From an uncultured Senegalimassilia sp. (GTDB lineage Bacteria; Actinomycetota; Coriobacteriia; Coriobacteriales; Eggerthellaceae): a DNA stretch of 64,000 bases. Position 1 is the stretch's first letter. Each line of letters begins with the position of its first letter. Below the pieces are notes generated by a model. The model did not search any database. It was not told where the DNA came from and saw only the letters and a list, made by a program, of their open reading frames with translations. A program made the translations under genes and the position numbers. Shown in pieces: positions 38,242-46,941 of the stretch. The stretch covers positions 1 through 64,000 of the forward strand of contig CAKTWI010000007.1 of the NCBI GenBank assembly GCA_934630815.1, written 5' to 3'.

Positions 38242-39084
38242 CTACTCCTCCGTGTCGCTCGCGGGCTTCTCGTCTTCGCCGAGGATCGCGCGGTAGAGGT
38301 TCTCGTCCTGCTCGGTGTACACGTCGAAGATAACGTGCATGTCGGCGCCGGGCTCGTCGGCGGCGCGGGAGTCCAGCCATGCCTTCACCGCCTGTACGGC
38401 GATTTGCGCACCCTCCTGCTGTGGGAATCCGAACACGCCGGTGGAGATGCAGCAGAACGCCACCGACTTCGCCTTCGCCGCACATGCCGCATCCAGACAG
38501 CTGATATAGCACTGCGTCAGCTGTTTGCGCTGCTCAAGCGTAGGATTCCCTTTCGTCATGGGACCCACCGTATGGATGATGCTTTGGGAGGGGAGGTTGT
38601 AGGCGGGCGTGATCTTCGCGCGGCCGACGGGTTCCTCGTAGCCTTGCTCCCGCATGATCTGCGCGCACTTCAGGCGCAGCTGCACGCCGGCGAAGGTGTG
38701 GATGGCGTTGTCGATGCATAGGTGTCCGGGGATCCAACAACCCAGAAGCGCGCTGTTCGCGGCGTTGACGATGGCGTCGCAGCGCAGGGCGGTGATGTCC
38801 CCGCGCCAGATGCTCAGGCGCGGGTCGGAGGCTATGCGCGCAAGCTCGTCGGCCTCCGTGATGCCCGGTTCGGCAACCATAAGCTGAAGCACGCGGTCCT
38901 GCACCTTCAGGAACTCCGGCGACGCGGGCTTCGGCTCGCGCGTGTTCACCAGCGCGCGGAACTGCTCCCACTGCTCCATGAACCAGCGCGGGTCCTCTTG
39001 CGGCTGAACGTGCTTGCTCCCCGCGCCCCGTTCGTCCATCAGGTGATTTACCAGGAAGGCCATATCCTTTACCAATTGCATCAT
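38242..39084 (-). CDS. Zinc-type macrodomain protein-ADP-ribose hydrolase
   Basis: 280 residues. A helical N-terminal part (about 1-95) precedes a macrodomain with IWRGDITALRCDAIVNAANS and the hallmark LLGCWIPGHLCIDNAIH, whose Cys, His and Cys bind zinc in SAV0325-type macrodomains. CISTGVFGFPQQEGA is the second ADP-ribose loop. These enzymes remove ADP-ribose from proteins, typically beside a lipoylation-linked sirtuin (SirTM); no sirtuin or lipoate gene is seen nearby. AAGGAG lies upstream of ATG 39084; a second ATG follows directly. Confidence 0.9.
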   Translation of the reverse strand: MMQLVKDMAFLVNHLMDERGAGSKHVQPQEDPRWFMEQWEQFRALVNTREPKPASPEFLKVQDRVLQLMVAEPGITEADELARIASDPRLSIWRGDITALRCDAIVNAANSALLGCWIPGHLCIDNAIHTFAGVQLRLKCAQIMREQGYEEPVGRAKITPAYNLPSQSIIHTVGPMTKGNPTLEQRKQLTQCYISCLDAACAAKAKSVAFCCISTGVFGFPQQEGAQIAVQAVKAWLDSRAADEPGADMHVIFDVYTEQDENLYRAILGEDEKPASDTEE

Positions 39085-39291
39085 GGGGTTCGCATCTCCT
39101 TGCCCGCGTTGCCGTTTTGCCAGGCGGCCGTTGGCGGCGCGCCTGGGCGCCTCGCCGTCCGCCGTCTGGGCATATCGATTCTTGCTGGATAGAATAGCGC
39201 AAGGTTCGAGATACCGCGTGCTCGTGCCGGCGCATCGGCGTTTTCGGTGTGGGTGCGGTTCGTAAAGGGGATGGCGCGAAAGGGGTCCGTT

Positions 39292-39801
39292 ATGGTGGCT
39301 ATGGGAAAGGATGAGGTGCTGCAATACCTCGATGAGCAGGGGGTTTCCTATCAGAAAGTCGAGCACGAACCCGTGTTCACCATGGAGGGGATGGAGCAGC
39401 TCGACCTGCCGTTCGCTGCGGAAGTGGTGAAGAACCTGTTCCTGCGCGACGACAAGAAGCGAGCCTATTATTTGGTAGTGATGCCAGAGGATAAGCCGGC
39501 GAATCTGAAGGCGCTGCGTGCGACGCTGGAAAGCCGTCCGCTGCGCTTCGCCTCCGGCGACGACCTCGAGGCCATCCTTGGGTTGCGCGCCGGCGCCGTG
39601 TCGCCGTTGGGCGTGCTCAATGATGACGAGCGTCGCGTGCAGGTGGTGCTCGACGAGGAGCTGCGCGGTTATAAGGGGCTGGGCATCCATCCCAACGAGA
39701 ACACGGCAACGTTGCATGTGCCGCTTGCCGATGTGCTGGCCTTGTTCGATGCGCACGGCACGCCGTATCGCTTCGTTCCCATGGAGCGTCCCAAGGCGTA
39801 G
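39292..39801 (+). CDS. YbaK/ProX-type aminoacyl-tRNA deacylase
   Basis: 169 residues. The YbaK fold is seen in YQKVEHEPVFTMEGME, EVVKNLFLRDDKKRAYYLVVMP and AVSPLGVLNDDERRVQVVLD. Free-standing members such as PrdX hydrolyse mischarged Ala- or Cys-tRNA-Pro. K in VVKNLFLRD corresponds to the conserved lysine of the family. ATG 39292 follows AAAGGGG; ATG 39301 is an alternative. It is divergent from the macrodomain gene. The window also encodes a ProS with its own INS editing domain. Confidence 0.88.
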   Translation: MVAMGKDEVLQYLDEQGVSYQKVEHEPVFTMEGMEQLDLPFAAEVVKNLFLRDDKKRAYYLVVMPEDKPANLKALRATLESRPLRFASGDDLEAILGLRAGAVSPLGVLNDDERRVQVVLDEELRGYKGLGIHPNENTATLHVPLADVLALFDAHGTPYRFVPMERPKA

Positions 39802-40165
39802 CCTATCACGGTTGCGGTAACGTTGCGCCCCGTGGGTGAAACAGGCGAGGATGCGTTCCCCGGTTGTTTCTCTCTGGAGCTGTCGGTCCTGCCCCTGGCT
39901 GCGTTTCGGGCGGCGCCGGCCCCGGACGCTTACCGCTGCTTTTTCGGGCGCTTTTTTTCAGCTTGTTTTCAGCTAAGGGTCGCCGATGCGGCCCTTAGGC
40001 GTTTTGCGGGTCGCAAACCGTACACCAAAGAGTGTAATTCAGTGACATGCGGGTGACGAAACGGTGCAAGCGCCGTCGTGGTGGGCTGCGGCGTGGTAAG
40101 GTTGCCCTGTCAAACAAAACGCAGGGCGATAAGGGCCCTGCGCCTCCGATAGCAAGGAGCCTGCC
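39802..40165 (+). promoter_or_regulatory. htrA upstream region with tandem response-regulator-like box
   Basis: 364 bases without a gene. Two TTTTCAGCT repeats (39955-39963 and 39966-39974) are spaced exactly 11 bp apart, the helical-phase spacing of tandem OmpR/PhoB-type response regulator sites. AGCAAGGAG precedes the htrA ATG. No confident -10/-35 pair was placed. Confidence 0.5.
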
Positions 40166-41590
40166 ATGACCGATCAGTTCAACAACCAAAACGGCTACGG
40201 CCAGCCTGGGCAGCCGATCCCGCCTGCGCAGGGCTACCAGCAGCCCGGCTATCAGCATTCTTATACGCAGCCGGTGGTCGATGCCCAGAACCCCCGCAAA
40301 ACCTCTTCCGGCCGCACGTTCGGCACTGCGTTTGCCGGTGCGGCGCTTGCCTGCGTTATCGCGTTCGGCGGCTTCACCGTCTATCAGAATGTGACGGGGA
40401 CCCCCTCCGGCGGCAACGTTACGCTGGGCGCGTCCACGAACACCGAGATCCAGGCCCAGTCCACCGACGACACGCTTCCCGAGGCCGTGGCGCAGAAGTG
40501 CCTGCCCTCCGTGGCCGCCATTGACGTGTACACGGCGCAAGCCTCCACCGACATGTTCGGCCGCAGCACGTCCAGCTCGGGAACGCTCACCGAAAGCTCC
40601 CTGGGCAGCGGCGTGGTGCTTTCCGAGGACGGCTACATCATCACGAACAACCACGTGGTCGCAGGCGCCGATGCCTTGAAGGTCACCGTGGGTGGCGAGG
40701 AGTATGACGCCGACGTGGTAGGTACCGACGAGTCCAGCGACATCGCCGTCATCAAGCTGCGCAATGCCAGCGGCTTGACCCCCGTCGAGATCGGCGATTC
40801 CGACAATCTGACCATCGGCGAATGGGTCATGTCCATCGGCAGCCCGTTCGGCCTCGAGCAGTCCGTGGCAACCGGCATCGTGTCGGCCACCAGCCGTTCG
40901 CAGATCATGAGCAACTCCGAAAGCAGCGGCAGCGACGGCTATGGGTACGGTTACGGCGGGTCGTCTTCCCAGTCGAGCGGCTACACCATCTACCCGAACA
41001 TGATCCAGACCGATGCGGCCATCAACCCGGGCAACTCCGGCGGCGCGCTGGTGGATTCCAACGGCAAGCTCATCGGCATCAACACGCTGATCACCTCGTA
41101 TTCCGGCAACTACTCGGGCGTCGGCTTCGCCATCCCGGTGAACTACGCGGTCAACATCGCGCAGCAGATCATTGAGGGCAAAACTCCCACGCACGCGCAG
41201 CTGGGCGTGTCCCTTTCCACGGTCAACTCCCAGAACGCGAAGCGCTATGGCCTGAAGGTCGATAGCGGCGCCTACATCTCCGCCGTCAACAGCGGCTCTG
41301 GGGCTGCCGAGGCCGGTCTTGAGGAAGGCGACATCGTTACGAAGTTCGATGGCAACTCCGTTGATTCCGCAAGCGATCTGATGCTCGACGTGCGTTCGAA
41401 GAACCCCGGCGACAAGGTCACGCTGGAGGTCAACCGAGATGGCGAAACGAAGCAGATCGAGGTCACGCTGGGCTCCGACGAATCGTCCCAATCCGCGGCC
41501 ACGCAGCAAAACTCCGGTAGCAGCTCCAGCGAGATGCTCAATCGCCTGCTGAACAACAGCGGGTCCTCTAGCAAGAGCGACGCGGCTTAG
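40166..41590 (+). CDS. htrA: HtrA/DegP-type serine protease, membrane-anchored
   Basis: 474 residues. A Gln/Pro/Tyr-rich cytoplasmic tail is followed by a TM helix (about 50-72) and an extracytoplasmic S1C protease. The catalytic triad is H163 (TNNHVV), D192 (DIAVIKL) and S291 (PGNSGGAL), followed by a PDZ domain (about 345-435) and a Ser-rich tail. A Gly/Tyr/Ser-rich loop (about 250-275) lies before the Ser. It degrades misfolded envelope proteins and is usually stress-induced through a two-component system. Confidence 0.95.
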   Translation: MTDQFNNQNGYGQPGQPIPPAQGYQQPGYQHSYTQPVVDAQNPRKTSSGRTFGTAFAGAALACVIAFGGFTVYQNVTGTPSGGNVTLGASTNTEIQAQSTDDTLPEAVAQKCLPSVAAIDVYTAQASTDMFGRSTSSSGTLTESSLGSGVVLSEDGYIITNNHVVAGADALKVTVGGEEYDADVVGTDESSDIAVIKLRNASGLTPVEIGDSDNLTIGEWVMSIGSPFGLEQSVATGIVSATSRSQIMSNSESSGSDGYGYGYGGSSSQSSGYTIYPNMIQTDAAINPGNSGGALVDSNGKLIGINTLITSYSGNYSGVGFAIPVNYAVNIAQQIIEGKTPTHAQLGVSLSTVNSQNAKRYGLKVDSGAYISAVNSGSGAAEAGLEEGDIVTKFDGNSVDSASDLMLDVRSKNPGDKVTLEVNRDGETKQIEVTLGSDESSQSAATQQNSGSSSSEMLNRLLNNSGSSSKSDAA

Positions 41591-41606
41591 CAGCTACGGT
41601 CTTGAC

Positions 41607-41746
41607 GGGCCGCTCGGGCAAATGCCGAGCGGCCCCACGCGAGGCGAGCGATCCGCGCGCCTCGCGTGGGGCCGAAAGCCCCTTTTCCTTTCCTTTTCCC
41701 TTTTCCCGCGGGAACGGCCCCTGTTTTGGGGCCGTTCCCATTTTTT
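41607..41746 (+). terminator. Three successive hairpins after htrA
   Basis: First stem 41607-41617 with 41625-41635 (one bulge possible). Second, a perfect 14-bp stem, 41633-41646 with 41658-41671. Third, a perfect 12-bp stem, 41710-41721 with 41728-41739, followed by six T. Only the third has a terminator tail; the first two may be mRNA-protecting or block read-through. Confidence 0.85.
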
Positions 41747-41879
41747 CGGACATTTGCACCCGTCGTGGCCGGTTACCATTCATGAGCGGGCAGGCGAATC
41801 CGCTGCCTTCCATTGGACGGGTCGCTCCGCATGCGGTTTGACCGATAGCCGGCTGCCTGAAAATATCGTAGTAAGCCCA

Positions 41880-41909
41880 TTGCACTACTAGGTAAAGTAG
41901 GCGCATAAT
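41880..41909 (+). promoter_or_regulatory. Promoter of the TcyP-like gene
   Basis: TTGCAC (41880-41885), 18-base spacer, CATAAT (41904-41909), giving a leader of about 110 bases. The surrounding stretch is AT-rich compared with its surroundings. Confidence 0.6.
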
Positions 41910-42024
41910 TAACGGCACGCTGTAAGCAGGAGCTGCGACGGGCGGGCGAGTGCTCCCGGGTGCGTTTCCCGGTGGCTCGCCCGCCCGTCGCATCGCTTCG
42001 AAACGGAAAAGGGAGACGAGAGAC

Positions 42025-43437
42025 ATGTCGTTTGACGTATTGGGGCCGGTGCTCGCCGTGCTGGTCATCTTCGCGGCGCTCATCGCGGTGCTGCGTTATC
42101 TGAAGGCGAAGGATAAAAGCTTCACGTTCCGCGTGTTCACGGCCTTGGGGCTGGGTATCGTGCTGGGCGCGGGCATCCAGTTGGCGCTGGGCCGCGGCAG
42201 CGAAGCCGCCACCACCGCGCTTGACTGGATGTCGCTGGTGGGAACCGGCTACATCGACCTTTTGCGCATGCTGGTCATGCCGCTCGTGTTCGTGGCCATC
42301 GTCGGCGCGTTCACGCGCACGAAGGCCGTTGACAACCTGGGCAAGATCGGCGGATCGGTGCTCGCCGTCCTTTTGATCACGGTGGCCATCGCGGCGCTGT
42401 TCGGCTGGGCGACCATCGCCTTGTCGGGCCTGGCCGGGGCAGACTTCACGCAGGGCAGCGTCGACGCAACCAAACTCGACGCCCTGCAGACGCGTCAGGA
42501 CAAGGTCGCCGATACCACCATCCCGCAGACCATCCTGTCCATGATCCCCGTCAACGTGTTCGCCGACCTTGCCGGCACGCGCTCCACGTCCACCATCGCC
42601 GTGGTCATCTTCTCCGCCATCGTGGGCCTGGCCTACCTGAAGCTGCGCGACCGCGATTCCGAGCAGGCGCAGTTCTTCAGCAGCCTCATCGACAGCCTGT
42701 ACGGCATCGTCATGTGCATCGTGAAGATGGTTGTGGGCCTTACCCCTTACGGCGTGCTCGCCCTTATCGCCAACGTCACGGCCACCAGCGATTACGCCGC
42801 CATCCTCGACCTGGGCAAGTTCATCATCTTCAGCTACGTGGCCATCATCGCCATGTTCCTGGTGCACCTGCTCATCCTGGCCGGCAACCGCGTCAACCCT
42901 GTGACGTACCTTAAGAAGGCCTTCCCCGTGCTGTCGTTCGCGTTCGTGTCCCGTACCAGCGCCGGCGCCCTTCCCATGAACATCGAGACGCAGTCCAAGG
43001 CGCTCGGCGTCGATCCGGCGACGGCGAATTTCGCGGCAAGCTTCGGCATGTCCATCGGCCAGAACGGCTGCGCGGGCATCTACCCGGCCATGATGGCCAC
43101 GCTCATCGCTCCTACCGTCGGCATCAACGTGTTCGACCCCACGTGGGTCATCGGCCTGATCGCCGTCATCGTCATCAGCTCGTTCGGCGTTGCCGGCGTG
43201 GGCGGCGGCGCCACTTTCGCCAGCCTCATCGTGCTGGGCACCATGGGCCTGCCCATCGAGATCGTGGGCCTGATGGCCTCCGTCGAGCCGCTCATCGACA
43301 TGGGCCGTACCGCTCTCAACGTCAGCGACTCCATGGTGGCCGGCGTCACGTCGTCCAACTTCACCGGCGGCCTCGATCGCGATATGTACAACGATCCCGC
43401 CGCGGTCATCAACGCCGACGGCATCGAGAAGGCCTAG
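42025..43437 (+). CDS. tcyP: TcyP-like L-cystine/dicarboxylate-family symporter
   Basis: 470 residues, DAACS family with about eight TM helices and two hairpins. Motifs IDLLRMLVMPLVFVAIVGAF, SFAFVSRTSAGALPMN and FGMSIGQNGCAGIYPAMMA are closer to Bacillus TcyP (sodium- or proton-linked cystine uptake) than to GltP/DctA. Cystine as substrate is inferred from remembered similarity. ATG 42025 follows GGGAG. Monocistronic between terminators. Confidence 0.85.
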   Translation: MSFDVLGPVLAVLVIFAALIAVLRYLKAKDKSFTFRVFTALGLGIVLGAGIQLALGRGSEAATTALDWMSLVGTGYIDLLRMLVMPLVFVAIVGAFTRTKAVDNLGKIGGSVLAVLLITVAIAALFGWATIALSGLAGADFTQGSVDATKLDALQTRQDKVADTTIPQTILSMIPVNVFADLAGTRSTSTIAVVIFSAIVGLAYLKLRDRDSEQAQFFSSLIDSLYGIVMCIVKMVVGLTPYGVLALIANVTATSDYAAILDLGKFIIFSYVAIIAMFLVHLLILAGNRVNPVTYLKKAFPVLSFAFVSRTSAGALPMNIETQSKALGVDPATANFAASFGMSIGQNGCAGIYPAMMATLIAPTVGINVFDPTWVIGLIAVIVISSFGVAGVGGGATFASLIVLGTMGLPIEIVGLMASVEPLIDMGRTALNVSDSMVAGVTSSNFTGGLDRDMYNDPAAVINADGIEKA

Positions 43438-43470
43438 GGCCTGCTCGTTTGTCCTTTGCGTGAAAAGCCT

Positions 43471-43507
43471 GGAAACGGCCGCCCCGATGGGCGGCCGTTT
43501 CCGTTTT
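43471..43507 (+). terminator. Terminator after the TcyP-like gene
   Basis: Perfect 14-bp stem (43471-43484 with 43489-43502), CGAT loop, then GTTTT. Confidence 0.92.
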
Positions 43508-43559
43508 CAGGTAAGATAGGGAAGCTTAAACGCTTTACGATTTAACCGGGAGGTTGTAT

Positions 43560-44276
43560 ATGGCCGAGGAATACCGATATAAGCGCGTGCTGCTGAAGTT
43601 GTCCGGCGAGGCGCTGGCAGGCGACCTTGGCTACGGCATCGATCCGAAGGTGGTCGATTCCCTGGCCGACGAGATCGCCGACGTGGTGCATGACGGCGTG
43701 CAGCTTGCCATCGTGGTGGGCGGCGGCAACATCTTCCGCGGCGTCTCCGGCGCAACCGATGGTATGGACCGCGCCCAGGCGGACTACATCGGCATGCTGG
43801 CCACGGTCATGAACGCGCTGGCGCTGCAGGACGCCTTCGAGCGCCACGGCATCTTCAGCCGCGTGCAGAGCGCCATCAACATGCAGGAAGTGTCCGAGCC
43901 CTACATCCGTCGCCGCGCCATCCGTCACATGGAGAAGGGCCGCGTGGTCATCCTGGCCGCCGGCACGGGCAACCCCTACTTCACCACCGACACCACCGCG
44001 GCGCTGCGCGCCTGCGAGCTGGACGTCGACGTGCTCATGAAGGCCACGAAGGTCGACGGCGTCTACGATTCCGACCCCGTGAAGAACCCCGATGCGAAGC
44101 GCTACGACCGCATCAGCTACATGGAGGTTCTCTCGCAGGGTCTCAACGTCATGGACTCCACGGCCACCAGCCTGTGCATGGACAACAAGGTCCCCATGAT
44201 CGTGTTCGACCTGACGGTGCAGGGCAACATCGCCCGTGCGCTGAAGGGCGAGGACGTGGGCACCACCGTAGAGTAG
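43560..44276 (+). CDS. pyrH: UMP kinase
   Basis: 238 residues, amino-acid-kinase fold. Phosphorylates UMP to UDP. Motifs: [22 protein letters not shown] and [25 protein letters not shown] precedes ATG 43560. A -10-like TAAGAT at 43512-43517 may be its promoter. It heads the conserved pyrH-frr-uppS-cdsA-dxr-rseP-ispG-proS block. Confidence 0.97.
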   Translation: MAEEYRYKRVLLKLSGEALAGDLGYGIDPKVVDSLADEIADVVHDGVQLAIVVGGGNIFRGVSGATDGMDRAQADYIGMLATVMNALALQDAFERHGIFSRVQSAINMQEVSEPYIRRRAIRHMEKGRVVILAAGTGNPYFTTDTTAALRACELDVDVLMKATKVDGVYDSDPVKNPDAKRYDRISYMEVLSQGLNVMDSTATSLCMDNKVPMIVFDLTVQGNIARALKGEDVGTTVE

Positions 44277-44330
44277 TAACGTCTTCCGCGTCGCCCGGGC
44301 AGGGCGGGCGCTCAAGGGAAAGGAACCGAA

Positions 44331-44888
44331 ATGATCGACGAGATCATGCTTGAAACCGAGGAGAAGATGCAGCGCGCCGTGAACGGCCTGCACAACGCGT
44401 TCGGCACCGTTCGCACGGGCCGCGCCAACGCCATGGTGCTCGACCGCATCAAGGTGGACTACTACGGCGTTCCCACGCCCATCAACCAGATGGCCGGCGT
44501 GAAAACGCCTGACGCGCACATGCTGGTCATCGAGCCTTGGGACAAGGGCGTCCTGGGCGCCATCGAGCACGCCATCATGGAAAGCGACCTGGGCGTCACC
44601 CCGAACAACGACGGCTCGGTCATCCGCCTGCCGTTCCCCGCGCTCACCGAGGATCGCCGCCGTGAGCTGGTGAAGCAGTGCAAGGAGTACGCCGAGGAGG
44701 CCCGCGTCGCCATCCGCAACGCGCGTCGCGACGGCAACAGCCATGTCGCCAAGTCCGTCAAGGAAGACAACCTTCCCGAGGACGAGCAGCGTCGCGCCGA
44801 GGCCGAGATCCAGAAGCTTACCGACAAGTACGTCGCCGAAGTCGACGCGGTGTTCAAGAAGAAGGAAGCCGAGGTCATGGAGATCTAG
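44331..44888 (+). CDS. frr: Ribosome recycling factor
   Basis: 185 residues, the normal length. It splits post-termination ribosomes with EF-G. Conserved parts: FGTVRTGRANAMVLDRIKVD, YYGVPTPINQMA, and the C-terminal RNARRDGNSHVAK and TDKYVAEVDAVFKKKE. AAAGG lies upstream of the ATG. Confidence 0.98.
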   Translation: MIDEIMLETEEKMQRAVNGLHNAFGTVRTGRANAMVLDRIKVDYYGVPTPINQMAGVKTPDAHMLVIEPWDKGVLGAIEHAIMESDLGVTPNNDGSVIRLPFPALTEDRRRELVKQCKEYAEEARVAIRNARRDGNSHVAKSVKEDNLPEDEQRRAEAEIQKLTDKYVAEVDAVFKKKEAEVMEI

Positions 44889-45111
44889 AAGCGGCGTTCG
44901 CCTGCCGGCGAATCCGTCGCTCGGAGCTGCGGGCGCCCCGGTGCGTCGCGCGCTCATGGCTTGCATGGGTGCGGCTGGCTGCCGCCTGTTTGCGCGGCCG
45001 GGCCGACGGTGGGGGAGCGGCCCCTGCTTTCGCCCAGCGCATCTCCGATCTCCTCGCAACCCTGGTTCGCAACCGGGTTGCGTCATCCGGCTCTTATGAG
45101 CGTTCCCTAGT

Positions 45112-45144
45112 GCCAGCCGGCGGTTTCCCCGCCGGTTGGCTTTT
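45112..45144 (+). terminator. Terminator-like hairpin between frr and uppS
   Basis: A 12-bp stem with one wobble (45112-45123 with 45129-45140) and a five-base loop is followed by TTTT. It ends 21 bases before uppS, so it may work as an attenuator or partial terminator inside the block. Confidence 0.7.
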
Positions 45145-45165
45145 CCCTTATGTAAGAGGCTGCCC

Positions 45166-45948
45166 ATGAACAAGACGCTTGATTACATATTCCCGAATCC
45201 GCCCAAGGGCCTGGACCCTGCTGCCCTCGACCCACGGGCGATCCCCGAGCATGTCGCCGTCATCATGGACGGCAACGGCCGTTGGGCGAAGAAGCGCGCG
45301 CTGAATCGCCTGAAGGGCCACAAGGCCGGCATCGAGGCGGTGCGTGAGACCATTCGTTGCGCCTCCGACCTGGGCGTTCGTTATCTGACCATCTATTCGT
45401 TCTCCACGGAGAACTGGAAGCGTCCTCAGGAAGAGGTTGTTGGCCTGATGGACCTGTTCGCCAAGACCATGCTGGCGGAGGTCGATGGCCTGCACGAGGA
45501 GAACGTGCGCGTGCGCACCATCGGCGACCTTTCGGCTCTGCCCGCCGAAACGCGCGAGGCCTTCGAGGAAGCATGGCTGAAAACGCGCGACAACACGGGT
45601 ATGACCTTGGTCGTTGCGGTGAACTACGGCTCGCGGCAGGAGATTTTGCACGCCGCCGAGGCGTGCGTGCGCCGTGCGCTGGCAACGGCGGCCGAGGGCG
45701 GCGACCCTACCGCGCCGCTGACGGAGGCCGAGTTCGCCCAGGGGCTGTACACGGCCGATATCCCCGATCCCGAGGTGGTTATCCGCACGTCCGGCGAGAT
45801 GCGCCTGTCGAACTACCTGCTGTGGCAGGTCGCCTACTCCGAGTTCGTTGCCACCGACGTGCTCTGGCCCGATTTCAACCGCTACGAGTTTTTGCGCTGC
45901 TTGTTGGAGTTCCAATCCCGAGATAGGCGTTTCGGGGCGGTGAAATAA
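45166..45948 (+). CDS. uppS: Undecaprenyl diphosphate synthase (cis-prenyltransferase)
   Basis: 260 residues. Adds isopentenyl units to farnesyl diphosphate to make the C55 lipid carrier for peptidoglycan. Catalytic Asp35 is in VIMDGNGRWAKKR; SFSTENWKR and the C-terminal IRTSGEMRLSNYLLWQ are diagnostic. ATG 45166 follows GAGG. The stop touches the cdsA start. Confidence 0.97.
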   Translation: MNKTLDYIFPNPPKGLDPAALDPRAIPEHVAVIMDGNGRWAKKRALNRLKGHKAGIEAVRETIRCASDLGVRYLTIYSFSTENWKRPQEEVVGLMDLFAKTMLAEVDGLHEENVRVRTIGDLSALPAETREAFEEAWLKTRDNTGMTLVVAVNYGSRQEILHAAEACVRRALATAAEGGDPTAPLTEAEFAQGLYTADIPDPEVVIRTSGEMRLSNYLLWQVAYSEFVATDVLWPDFNRYEFLRCLLEFQSRDRRFGAVK

Positions 45949-46875
45949 ATGTCCGGGAACCCGCAAGGCGGCGAGCAGCAGCGCGCGGATGAGCGCTCGC
46001 GCGGCGAGCGTTTGAAGGATTTCGCGTACCGGAAAACGCCGCAGAAGTTCAAGAACGCTTCCGACCTGCAGGTTCGCTTCCGCACGGGGTTCATCTACGT
46101 TACCGTCTCCGTGCTGTGCATCCTTGCGAGCGAATGGACCACGCTGGCCTTGCTGTCCGCCACCGCCGCGGTTTGCGCCGGGGAGTTCTATTACATGCTG
46201 CGCGCCGACGCGAAGCTGCCCAACGAGATGCTCGGCATCGTGGCGGCGGCGCTCTATCCGCTCAGCGTGCATTTCTTCGGGCTGTCGGGTGCGCTCATGG
46301 TCAGCCTTGTGCTGCTGCTGGCGCTCATTGTGTGGTATGTGTTCTGGATGCGCGCCCGCATCCCCGATGTGGGCGTCAGCTTCTTCGGCGCGGCATACTG
46401 CGGCATGCTGCTGTCCGGCCTGGTGGTGGTTCGCCAGGCGCTGCCGCACCCGTGGGGTGGCGTGTTGGTGCTCGGCATCTTCTTCAGCGTGTGGGCCAAC
46501 GACTCCTTCGCATATCTAATCGGCAGCAAGTTCGGTAAGCATAAGCTGGCGCCGCGCGTGTCGCCGAAGAAAAGCTGGGAAGGCTTTTTCGCGGGTTTGG
46601 TGGGATCGGCGCTGTTCTGGTGTTTGTTCACGCTTATTCCGGGACTGAACCTGGGCATTCCCATGGCAATGGCGTTCGGCGTGATCAGCGGCTTATGCGG
46701 CGTGCTGGGCGACCTGGCCGAAAGCCGTATCAAGCGCAACGTGGGCTTCAAGGATTCCGGCAAGCTTCTGCCGGGCCACGGCGGCCTGCTCGACCGTTGC
46801 GACAGCCTGTTTCTGGTGGCGGTCGCCTCTGCCATCCTGCTGGTGGCAGGCGGGTGCATCCCCTTTAGCTGGTAA
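45949..46875 (+). CDS. cdsA: Phosphatidate cytidylyltransferase
   Basis: 308 residues, with about eight TM helices after a hydrophilic N-terminal extension of some 40 residues. Makes CDP-diacylglycerol for phospholipids. The signature is near the C terminus: GDLAESRIKRNVGFKDSGKL followed by PGHGGLLDRCDSL. It begins directly after the uppS stop, so the two are translationally linked. Confidence 0.95.
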   Translation: MSGNPQGGEQQRADERSRGERLKDFAYRKTPQKFKNASDLQVRFRTGFIYVTVSVLCILASEWTTLALLSATAAVCAGEFYYMLRADAKLPNEMLGIVAAALYPLSVHFFGLSGALMVSLVLLLALIVWYVFWMRARIPDVGVSFFGAAYCGMLLSGLVVVRQALPHPWGGVLVLGIFFSVWANDSFAYLIGSKFGKHKLAPRVSPKKSWEGFFAGLVGSALFWCLFTLIPGLNLGIPMAMAFGVISGLCGVLGDLAESRIKRNVGFKDSGKLLPGHGGLLDRCDSLFLVAVASAILLVAGGCIPFSW

Positions 46876-46881
46876 ATCGGA

Positions 46882-46919
46882 CGAGCCAACGTTCTAGCGG
46901 CGTTGGCTCGAGTTGTTTT
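46882..46919 (+). terminator. Hairpin between cdsA and dxr
   Basis: 10-bp perfect stem (46882-46891 with 46901-46910), nine-base loop, weak T-rich tail. Probably a partial terminator within the block. Confidence 0.55.
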
Positions 46920-46941
46920 CGCAGATGATTCGGAGGGTTTC

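Noticed and set aside
38086..38721. Plus-strand frame starting in the AT-rich gap after ecfT
   Set aside because: Mostly antisense to the macrodomain gene; start has no ribosome-binding site.
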